Assembly: GCA_964542665.1 (NCBI GenBank)
Contig: CAZIUF010000001.1
Coordinates: 75,771-139,770, forward strand
Length of the DNA: 64,000 nt
Direction: 5' to 3'
Origin: JAGOLU01 sp964542665
GTDB taxonomy: Bacteria > Patescibacteriota > Microgenomatia > UBA1406 > GWC2-37-13
Shown: one piece after another, positions 43,951 to 50,874 of the stretch
How positions within the stretch are numbered: position 1 is the first letter of the stretch
Layout of the letters: each line of letters opens with the position of its first letter
Notes under the pieces: model-generated
What the model saw: only the letters and a program-made list of their open reading frames with translations
The model's database searches: none
What the model was told of the DNA's origin: nothing
Position numbers and translations under genes: made by a program

Positions 43951-44892
43951 TTATTTTTGTAATTTAGTTTTTAATCCCTCATACATGGTTTTGGTCATCT
44001 TGGGCAAATCATACTTTGGCTTCCATCCCCAGTCTTTTCGCGCTTGACTGTCGTCGAGCGACTGTGGCCACGTCTCAGCTATCTTTTGGCGATGATCAGG
44101 TTGGTAGTCATAGGTAAACCCTGGGACAAGTTTCGCAAGCTCTTCAGCCAACTCCTTTGGAGTAAAGTCAATCGCACCAAAGTTGTAGCTTGTGCGTATG
44201 GTGATCTTTTCTGCGGGCGCTTCCATGAGTTGGATTGTGCCATCGATCGCATCATCGATATACATCATGGGAAGTCGAGCGTCTTCTTTGAGAAAGATGC
44301 TGTATTTCTTATCATTGATCGCTCCATAAAATATATGCACGGAGTACTCAGTCGTCCCATCGCCAGGTGGCACCTTGTAGCCCGTCAGTCCGGGATAGCG
44401 GAGCGATCGCACATCGAGTCCCCACTTGAGGAAGTAGTATTGACACAGGAGTTCTCCTGCAACTTTGTTCACTCCATACATGGTGGTTGGCTCGAGTATC
44501 GTGTGTTGAGGAGTATTCATCTTTGGTGTAGTAGGTCCAAACGCGGCGATTGAGGATGGCCAAAAGACTTTGATTTTATATTTCACTGCGAGATCAAGAA
44601 TATTTTTGAGACCTCCCAGATTGACTTCCCAAGCTAGCTGTGGATCTTTTTCACTTCCCACAGAGAGTAACCCAGCAAGATGGTAAATCTCTGTGATTCC
44701 ATATTTCTCGATGATTTTAGCAAGCACTGCTGTATCTCGCACATCTCCCTGCTCGACGATTGCAGGTGAGTTGCCACTTGCTTTATGACTGATTGCGATG
44801 ATTGATCCTTTAGGATATTTCTTCGATAAAGCTTCGACGAGGTCGGTCCCTACGAGTCCAAACGCTCCAGTTACGAGTATCTTTTTCATCAT
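43951..44892 (-). CDS. NAD-dependent epimerase-fold enzyme, probable L-threonine 3-dehydrogenase
   Basis: A 313-residue protein. The Rossmann motif is ILVTGAFGLVGTDLVE, the catalytic Y-x3-K is in MYGVNKVAGE with Ser in PSSIAAFGP. PSSIAAFGPTTPKMNTPQ and RSLRYPGLTGYKVPPGDGTT are typical of the epimerase-type threonine dehydrogenases. With kbl it would turn threonine into glycine and acetyl-CoA. AATTATT lies 5 bp before the first ATG; a second ATG is at 44889. Confidence 0.88.
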   Translation of the reverse strand: MMKKILVTGAFGLVGTDLVEALSKKYPKGSIIAISHKASGNSPAIVEQGDVRDTAVLAKIIEKYGITEIYHLAGLLSVGSEKDPQLAWEVNLGGLKNILDLAVKYKIKVFWPSSIAAFGPTTPKMNTPQHTILEPTTMYGVNKVAGELLCQYYFLKWGLDVRSLRYPGLTGYKVPPGDGTTEYSVHIFYGAINDKKYSIFLKEDARLPMMYIDDAIDGTIQLMEAPAEKITIRTSYNFGAIDFTPKELAEELAKLVPGFTYDYQPDHRQKIAETWPQSLDDSQARKDWGWKPKYDLPKMTKTMYEGLKTKLQK

Positions 44893-44961
44893 GAAAAAAT
44901 AATTTATAACTTAATTTGACCAATGCACTATTGTAGCGGTATTGGGGTCACATATGAAATG

Positions 44962-46146
44962 CTAGTTTTTGGATGATTTTTTTGCGCGCTTATTATGCTT
45001 TTGTCTGTCGCTCATATCTATCTCTCGTATCAGTCTTTTAAAAGCTGTTTTTAGTGCCAGATCAATGCCCCACTCCTCTGACTTTGCATGCACGAGGTCA
45101 CCTGAGACAGGAAGTATGTGTAGGCCAACAGTGATGAGGCTCCTCGGATGTCCTGCAGCATTTTTATCTTGGTGGATATGGATGGCAGCACGCATCACGG
45201 GAAGTCGTTTGTGTACTTGAGCCACTGAGCGATAGATGAGATCATATACTGCCATAAGACGATCCTCAGGCAACCAATCAAGTTGCTTGGTCCAAGTGAT
45301 ATGGATGTCTGTCTTGGGCTTAAATCCTGTATATGCCCTAAGAATATCGTGATAAGAGATAAGTCCTGTGGGTACGCCAGCATCTTTGGTGATAACTATG
45401 CTGTGATGCTTGGATGCAAGCATACGATGAACTATGTTGGGTAAAGATAAAGTGCTATCTGCAGATGTGACTGCCGTCTTAGCAAACTCCATCGCGGGAG
45501 CATCACCCCGTGCACTCACCTCTTCATCAAATGATGATGACACCGGTGACTTTGATCTCGACGTATATCGCTGACGATCAGTTTTAGCGGTAAATGCATC
45601 CTGCAAATCTCGTCTGCTTACGATACCAGCTAGCTTACCCTTACTGTTTACTAAAATTATTCTTCCAACTTTCTTTTTCCGCATGAGTGTGAGGATATCT
45701 TTCACTGTTGCGCTCATTGATGCAGTGATGGGATCGTGGGGTTTAACTGCATCACACACTGAACCAAGAAGTTTTTCTCGGCTCGCAATATATTTCATGA
45801 TTGTGTCCGCAGAGACAGTCTTGGAGATCTGACCATCATCAAATATAGGAAGTGTGTAAAGCTCGGTATCGAGCATGTACTGGGCGATATCATACAGCGA
45901 TGTGTTGGTGACGATATGGGGAGGTTTGATGAGACAGTGTGCAATAAGGGTTTTATATGGATACCTACTTTTGAACAGTGTGTGGTAGAGTGAAACAAGC
46001 CCCATAAATACTCCATCATCGAACACAAAAGCTGGCTCGTTGCTTGCTTTGATACTAGACAGAACTGACCCGAGTCTATCTTTGGAGGTGCAGACGACGA
46101 CTCCGGTGGGGGGTTTCTTCTGTTTTACATTGGTTTCCATAGGCAT
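44962..46146 (-). CDS. Four-CBS-domain protein with HPF/RaiA-like C-terminal domain
   Basis: A 394-residue protein. Two tandem CBS pairs cover about 8-135 and 135-285 (for example VKDILTLMRKKKVGRIILVN and IVHRMLASKHHSIVITKDAG). Residues about 290-380 read like a ribosome hibernation (S30AE/HPF) fold: strands AAIHIHQDK and LITVGLHILP, then HAKSEEWGIDLALKTAFKRL, matching the HPF pattern of a conserved acidic turn followed by a last helix. A Lys-rich tail follows. This may link adenylate levels, sensed by CBS, to ribosome binding. The HPF match is by eye and moderate. The start may be 46140. Confidence 0.65.
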   Translation of the reverse strand: MPMETNVKQKKPPTGVVVCTSKDRLGSVLSSIKASNEPAFVFDDGVFMGLVSLYHTLFKSRYPYKTLIAHCLIKPPHIVTNTSLYDIAQYMLDTELYTLPIFDDGQISKTVSADTIMKYIASREKLLGSVCDAVKPHDPITASMSATVKDILTLMRKKKVGRIILVNSKGKLAGIVSRRDLQDAFTAKTDRQRYTSRSKSPVSSSFDEEVSARGDAPAMEFAKTAVTSADSTLSLPNIVHRMLASKHHSIVITKDAGVPTGLISYHDILRAYTGFKPKTDIHITWTKQLDWLPEDRLMAVYDLIYRSVAQVHKRLPVMRAAIHIHQDKNAAGHPRSLITVGLHILPVSGDLVHAKSEEWGIDLALKTAFKRLIREIDMSDRQKHNKRAKKSSKN

Positions 46147-46272
46147 ACCTTTGTACCAAAACTTATAGGTGGTCTTGGCTAAGGGTAGTGCGTGAGTGAG
46201 CTGACGGCTGTGATAAAAGTCACACGAAAATACTATTTTTCACGAAAAAAATGAGATCGATTGCACACATCT

Positions 46273-46665
46273 TCATGAAGATGTGACTACAGGCGGCAAT
46301 TCTTTCCCTTTTGGGATGAACTTGATTGAAAGAGAGTTCACACAGTGACGGGTATTTGTCTTGGTCTGGCGCTCTCCCTGGAAGACATGACCGAGATGAC
46401 CACCACAGCGTGCGCATTGGATCTCAGTACGTGAGCCATCCTCATCTGGCAACCACTTCACCGCATCAGGAAAATGCGCATCAAATGCTGGCCAGCCACA
46501 TCCTGCGTCGAACTTTGCCTTTGAATCAAACAGCGGGTTGTTGCACCGACGACAGATAAAAGTCCCTGTCGATTTGAAATCATCATACTCGCCCGTAAAG
46601 GGTGCTTCAGTTCCTTTGTACTCGATGATCTTTTTCTCTTCAACGGTGAGAGTGTTATATGGCAT
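46273..46665 (-). CDS. msrB: Peptide-methionine (R)-S-oxide reductase MsrB
   Basis: About 130 residues. Zinc-binding pairs CRRC and CARC, the motifs GCGWPAF and GGHLGHVF, and the catalytic Cys in RHCVNSLSI are all present. It repairs oxidised methionine. The ATG at 46665 (MPYNTLTVEEKK) is chosen; the longer frame runs back into the upstream gene. The stop codon lies inside a perfect palindrome (CACATCTTCATGAAGATGTG) that may act as a terminator. Confidence 0.95.
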   Translation of the reverse strand: MPYNTLTVEEKKIIEYKGTEAPFTGEYDDFKSTGTFICRRCNNPLFDSKAKFDAGCGWPAFDAHFPDAVKWLPDEDGSRTEIQCARCGGHLGHVFQGERQTKTNTRHCVNSLSIKFIPKGKELPPVVTSS

Positions 46666-46681
46666 AGGATGGAATAATAGC

Positions 46682-46969
46682 TTATTCGAAAAGTCCGAAC
46701 ACGTAACGGGCAGGCTGCATCTCACCGTAAGCAAAGTCAACGGGAAAAGGCAGTTCACACTCATCACAGGTGATGCTCGTTTGATAGTGTGAGATAAATG
46801 CATCATGTGCCTGAGCAGTCTCGGTCCCTTCATCTGTCGCCAAATCTGCCTCTCGCAGCAAGTCGACAGGAGTCACAGTGAATGAATATTCGCAGTTTGG
46901 ACAGGCTAAAGATACATCTGTTTTGTTGACTGCTTCTTCGAGTCCATCGGCGAGTAAAGAGAGTTTCAT
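46682..46969 (-). CDS. Small two-CxxC protein, possible zinc-binding
   Basis: A 95-residue protein with two Cys pairs (ACPNCEYSF and TCDECELPF) that could form one zinc ribbon. No enzyme domain. It lies 16 bp upstream of msrB, and TAAAAT ends 8 bp before its ATG, so the two genes are probably transcribed together. It is similar in outline to CpXC-type proteins. Confidence 0.6.
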   Translation of the reverse strand: MKLSLLADGLEEAVNKTDVSLACPNCEYSFTVTPVDLLREADLATDEGTETAQAHDAFISHYQTSITCDECELPFPVDFAYGEMQPARYVFGLFE

Positions 46970-47109
46970 GGTGGTATATTTTATCTCATGACTGCTATGT
47001 CTACTTATTCAATCCTGTCTACGTATTACAAATAGGGCGTTGTCATCATAACCCATAATTCACTCAGAAACTCTCTGCAGTTCAGATTACGCTTGTTTGG
47101 ATTTGATAT

Positions 47110-48084
47110 TTACACCTGTTCCCACGGTAGTTCCCCTATCCGTCCAAAGTGCCCATTTTTTGCGAGATCTGTATAGATAGGATTTCTGAGACTAAACCTC
47201 TCGATGATTGCTTTTGGTCTGCAGTCATATTCAAATCCAACTTCTTTCCCGTCCACAACGGCTGACTGGATGAGTGGCTCTGCCTTGCCGATGACATACC
47301 CGATCTTCACGAGCACTTCGGCAGCTTTGTGTTTCTTGAGCAATTGTAGTGCTACCCAACGAGCCATATACGCAGCGGACCGATCGACTTTTGTTGCATC
47401 TTTACCAGAAAAAGCACCTCCACCAACTGGCACGCGTGGACCATATGCATCGACGACGATTTTACGTCCCGTGACTCCGCTGTCAGCGTCAAATCCACCG
47501 ATATCAAATGCTCCAGTGTAGTTTGCATATATTTTTTTCTCATCTACTTCCAGTCCACATTTCTTCACATGAGTTATGAGTTCTTTTTGTGATTTCCCCT
47601 GTACCGAGAGTACGACACTAGTGATAGCTCCATCCTCAATAATCACTTGAGCTTTTGCATCAACATCAAATCCTTTTAGTAATTTTCGTGCAAGATACAT
47701 CTCTTGAGGGATATATTGCTCATTTTCATTACACGCATATCCGACCATGATACCTTGATCACCTGCACCACCGGTATCGACTCCTTGGGCGATCTCAGGC
47801 GATTGAGTGACGATATGTGAAACGACGTTGATATCATTTCTTGTCAACGTGCGATAGTATTTTTTAACAATCTGTTCGAGATTGACTCGCGCTTTCGACG
47901 TAATCTCACCAAAAAGTGCAATCTGTCCATGTCCTCCACCTGTTTCGATGGCTACACGTGAAAGTGGATCTTGTTTGAGATATTCATCCAGGATGACGTC
48001 AGATATCTGATCACAGATTTTGTCTGGATGCATGTAGCTAACAGATTCGGCGATGAGCTTTGCGCTCTTGAGGACAGCTGACAT
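47110..48084 (-). CDS. metK: S-adenosylmethionine synthetase, compact form
   Basis: A 324-residue protein, against 380-390 usual in bacteria. HPDKICDQISD, GAGDQGIMVGYACNE, DSGVTGRKIVVDAYG and GGGAFSGKDATKVDRSAAY are the ATP-, methionine- and metal-binding motifs. The shortening lies in the middle domain between LARKLLKGFD and the NYTGAFDIGG segment. It makes SAM from methionine and ATP. A SAM-I riboswitch with its own promoter lies in the 212 bp before the start. Confidence 0.95.
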   Translation of the reverse strand: MSAVLKSAKLIAESVSYMHPDKICDQISDVILDEYLKQDPLSRVAIETGGGHGQIALFGEITSKARVNLEQIVKKYYRTLTRNDINVVSHIVTQSPEIAQGVDTGGAGDQGIMVGYACNENEQYIPQEMYLARKLLKGFDVDAKAQVIIEDGAITSVVLSVQGKSQKELITHVKKCGLEVDEKKIYANYTGAFDIGGFDADSGVTGRKIVVDAYGPRVPVGGGAFSGKDATKVDRSAAYMARWVALQLLKKHKAAEVLVKIGYVIGKAEPLIQSAVVDGKEVGFEYDCRPKAIIERFSLRNPIYTDLAKNGHFGRIGELPWEQV

Positions 48085-48151
48085 AGGAACAAAAAGAAAT
48101 GATAAGAACTACTGTATCAATCCATCGATGTGATCGGCAGAAACGTACCTG

Positions 48152-48253
48152 CGTCTCTCATCGCTTTTGGTTGGAGCACCGTGCATACGGGCGTATGCTG
48201 GTTGCTGGCAGGTCAATCGAGCCAAATCTCTCCCTGCTCTCTTGATAAAAGAG
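48152..48253 (-). promoter_or_regulatory. SAM-I (S-box) riboswitch upstream of metK
   Basis: On the minus strand the conserved S-box pieces occur in order: TTATCAAGAGAGCAGGGAGA, TTTGGCTCGATTGACCTGCC, AGCAACC, a P3 hairpin GCATACGCCCGTATGC, then GGTGCTCC and finally GCGATGAGAG closing P1. This order and spacing match the SAM-I aptamer, which lowers expression when SAM binds. No clear U-tract terminator is seen between it and metK, so control may act at another hairpin or on translation. Confidence 0.9.
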
Positions 48254-48261
48254 TTGGTGAA

Positions 48262-48290
48262 ATCATATCAGACACGAACCATTGAAGCAA
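48262..48290 (-). promoter_or_regulatory. Promoter of the riboswitch-metK transcript
   Basis: On the minus strand TTGCTT (48285-48290), a 17-bp spacer and TATGAT (48262-48267). Transcription would start near 48255, at the first base of the aptamer. Confidence 0.65.
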
Positions 48291-48296
48291 AACAGT

Positions 48297-48713
48297 CTAA
48301 ATGCTCATCGAGACAAATTCTTTTACCCCTGGTAGTGAGTCGAGATTGATTGCATCTTGTTTATTCATCCACTTCACATCTTTTATATGATGGTCTCGCA
48401 CATTTTCATGACCGTGCCCGACAAGCGTACATCTAAAACAAAATACAACAGTGTGTTGATCAATATCCTTGTAGTGCCAGATGCTCATATGTGAGTGTGG
48501 CAAAAGTGCCCCTACTTTTACTTTGTATCCCGTCTCTTCGTATATTTCGCGCTTGAGTGCATCCTCCGCCGACTCACCAAATGCAACTTTTCCGCCAGGC
48601 AACTCCCACTTGAGGTGCGCATCAGGTAGTTCAGGTTCATTGCGCTGAGTGACGAGTATCTTGCCTTCATCTGAAGTCACTAATCCCACGATGACGAAGA
48701 TAGTTTTGTACAT
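48297..48713 (-). CDS. Nudix hydrolase (MutT-like)
   Basis: About 138 residues. The Nudix box GGKVAFGESAEDALKREIYE followed by ETGY is complete. The preceding LPDAHLKWELPGG is typical of MutT-like enzymes acting on nucleotide compounds. TATAAT (48720-48725) ends 6 bp before the ATG at 48713, so the longer frame to 48788 is not used. Divergent from another Nudix gene. Confidence 0.92.
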   Translation of the reverse strand: MYKTIFVIVGLVTSDEGKILVTQRNEPELPDAHLKWELPGGKVAFGESAEDALKREIYEETGYKVKVGALLPHSHMSIWHYKDIDQHTVVFCFRCTLVGHGHENVRDHHIKDVKWMNKQDAINLDSLPGVKEFVSMSI

Positions 48714-48756
48714 GCTAACATTATAAACCCATGTTTCGTTTAGTATCATTACAGCC

Positions 48757-49173
48757 ATGAAACGAAGAAGTTGTGCAATTACGCTCATTTACAACGAGCA
48801 TGGCGATCTTGCGCTCCAACTACGCGCCGCACATGATGACTCCTATCCCTCGCATTGGGACTTTTCTGCAGGTGGCGGGATTGATGAAGGTGAAGATCCT
48901 CATACAGCCGCAGTCAGAGAGCTTCAAGAAGAGCTGGGAATTGCATGTGAACTCGAATACGTTGGAAAAGAGGTGTGTACAGATGATGAGTACGCTGATC
49001 ATTTGTATATGTATAAAGCTACGTACTCTGGTCTATTTAAACTGAACTCGAATGAGGTTGCAGATTTAGTCTTTTTCCCTCCCCAAAAGATCCAGGAGAT
49101 GATAGACGCAAACGAGAAGTTTCATCCCGAGCTTCGTACGTTGTGGAAGCAGGGCCTGATCCCATTGCACTAG
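48757..49173 (+). CDS. Nudix hydrolase (IDI/YfcD-like)
   Basis: A 138-residue protein. The Nudix box reads GGGIDEGEDPHTAAVRELQE followed by ELGI. The N-terminal LALQLRAAHDDSYPSHWDFS resembles isopentenyl-diphosphate isomerase-like Nudix proteins, which often act on other pyrophosphates. TATCAT (48744-48749) ends 7 bp before the ATG. Its promoter lies back to back with that of the other Nudix gene. Confidence 0.92.
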   Translation: MKRRSCAITLIYNEHGDLALQLRAAHDDSYPSHWDFSAGGGIDEGEDPHTAAVRELQEELGIACELEYVGKEVCTDDEYADHLYMYKATYSGLFKLNSNEVADLVFFPPQKIQEMIDANEKFHPELRTLWKQGLIPLH

Positions 49174-49216
49174 TCTGATCCCTTTCTCTGATGGCAATGA
49201 GTACTATAATCTGATC

Positions 49217-50512
49217 GTGCCAACAATACCCGATCGGTACTGGAATATAATGCGGAGTTTCATTGTCTTCTTATTTATCTTCCTTATGCCCACCCAGCTT
49301 GGCCTGCACCTCTGGCCTGCGTGGACCAATATAGATGGGCTTCGAGTGGATTACTTGTCTCCAGTGATTTCGCTGGTGAATATTGTCGCGATTGTCTTGA
49401 TTCTTTTGTTTTGGAAAACTCGATCATCAAGTCGGCCTATCTACATTCCTCTTCTTGTGATATTTCTTGTTTGCGCAAACACTTTATTATCACTATTGCC
49501 GTTGCAATCACTTTACCGGTGGGTCTCAGTATTTTTAATAGTTTTCGCAATCCGCAATCTATTGAAGAATGGCGTATATTCTCGAGAAATATTTTTGGGC
49601 ATGGCGCTTGGCACTTGTGTTCAGCTCATGCTTGTGCTGCTACAGTTTTTTTTCCAAAGCTCAATCCAGGGCATATGGTATTGGCTCGGTGAGCGAGCAG
49701 TCTATCCGTGGATGCCTGACATTGCCCAGCTCTCTCTGTATGGCAGACAATTTATGCGACCATATGGAACTTTTTCCCATCCCAATGCGATGGGAGGATT
49801 CTTCCTGGTTGTTCATTTCTTGTTGCAAAATGGCAAACTGGATATCCCAAGAGAAAAAACAAAGACGCAAAATCGATTGTCATCTTCGCTTAAATATATA
49901 ACCATCATCGCTTCTGCCCTACTCGTTTTGATGTCTTTTTCACGGACGGCGATTGCACTTTTTATCCTGCTCCATATCATCCTCGTTTGGCGAGATCCTA
50001 CCTATAAGTGGTGTCGTTTTTGCCAGATCGTGAGACCCATCATGCTCCTTGCAGTTGGGGCGGTCTTTTTGCAAGGACAAGGGGATATATTTACCAGTGA
50101 AAAGAGGTGGTATCTGATCCAACGAGCATTTGAGGTTTTTTCGCTTCACCTGATCTCAGGTACGGGATGGGGAGCATCGGTCGTCACAACTGCAGGTAAC
50201 TATTTTCAAAATATTCCCCTGTATCAACCCGTGCATAACATATATCTGTTTTGGGTAGTTGAAACAGGAATAATTGGAACGTTTGTGGCCGTATATTTCA
50301 TTGGTAGATATTGGTCAAGCTTGTGGCATGGATTATCAGTCTCGGCACCTCTTATGGCTATCTTGCTCACAGGTCTTAACGATCATTATTGGCTGACCCA
50401 GCCACAAAATATAGCCTTATGTGTATTTGTCATCCTGTGGCTTTTGTACCAACCTAAAGCGCAAATAAATGGTAAAATGACTCCCGCGGAGTCATCCCGG
50501 ACTGACGCGTGA
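49217..50512 (+). CDS. O-antigen ligase/polymerase-like membrane protein
   Basis: A 431-residue protein with ten to twelve membrane helices. RPYGTFSHPNAMGGFF, MSFSRTAIALFILLH and YQPVHNIYLFWVVETGIIG are the Wzy/WaaL family motifs (H-P-N and H-N-x-Y...E-x-G). It would join or polymerise lipid-linked glycans outside the membrane. TATAAT (49205-49210) ends 6 bp before the GTG start, so the message is probably leaderless. Confidence 0.88.
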   Translation: MPTIPDRYWNIMRSFIVFLFIFLMPTQLGLHLWPAWTNIDGLRVDYLSPVISLVNIVAIVLILLFWKTRSSSRPIYIPLLVIFLVCANTLLSLLPLQSLYRWVSVFLIVFAIRNLLKNGVYSREIFLGMALGTCVQLMLVLLQFFFQSSIQGIWYWLGERAVYPWMPDIAQLSLYGRQFMRPYGTFSHPNAMGGFFLVVHFLLQNGKLDIPREKTKTQNRLSSSLKYITIIASALLVLMSFSRTAIALFILLHIILVWRDPTYKWCRFCQIVRPIMLLAVGAVFLQGQGDIFTSEKRWYLIQRAFEVFSLHLISGTGWGASVVTTAGNYFQNIPLYQPVHNIYLFWVVETGIIGTFVAVYFIGRYWSSLWHGLSVSAPLMAILLTGLNDHYWLTQPQNIALCVFVILWLLYQPKAQINGKMTPAESSRTDA

Positions 50513-50543
50513 GCGAGATCCGGGATCAATTCCCGAATATCTT

Positions 50544-50617
50544 TGCCCGGTCGTCTAACGGTAGGACAGCAGACTCTGAATCTGCTTATCGGGGTTCAAA
50601 TCCCTGCTGGGCAGCCA
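50544..50617 (+). tRNA. tRNA-Gln (CTG)
   Basis: Acceptor TGCCCGG pairs with CTGGGCA. The anticodon arm GCAGA-CTCTGAA-TCTGC gives CTG, and the T arm is CGGGG-TTCAAAT-CCCTG with one weak pair. CCA is encoded at the 3' end, unlike the other two tRNAs in the window. Confidence 0.93.
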
Positions 50618-50836
50618 TCTTTCGCTAAAGCTATAGAGTGGTGTTCCCACTATGTTCGTAATAATTAATTACCTCTAAACGTAGCCTGATGTAGGTCTGA
50701 TTAGCTGGTAATAATCTGCTCGCTGTTTTTTTTCTTTACATCGGTTACTACTTCGTTTTTCTCTGATCAACTACGTGCAACAACAGCAAGTGTGGTAAGT
50801 TTTTTATAGGATATATTTTCTTAGGACATTTTGCGC
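50618..50836. other. AT-rich intergenic DNA before the giant gene
   Basis: No gene is seen. A small AGTGG-TGTTC-CCACT hairpin follows the tRNA and T-rich stretches precede the promoter at 50837. Confidence 0.4.
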
Positions 50837-50866
50837 TTGATATGACTTCAAGAATATTGTTAGAAT
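50837..50866 (+). promoter_or_regulatory. Promoter of the giant surface-protein gene
   Basis: TTGATA (50837-50842), an 18-bp spacer and TAGAAT (50861-50866). The ATG at 50875 is 8 bp past the -10 box. Confidence 0.6.
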
Positions 50867-50874
50867 GAATGCTG

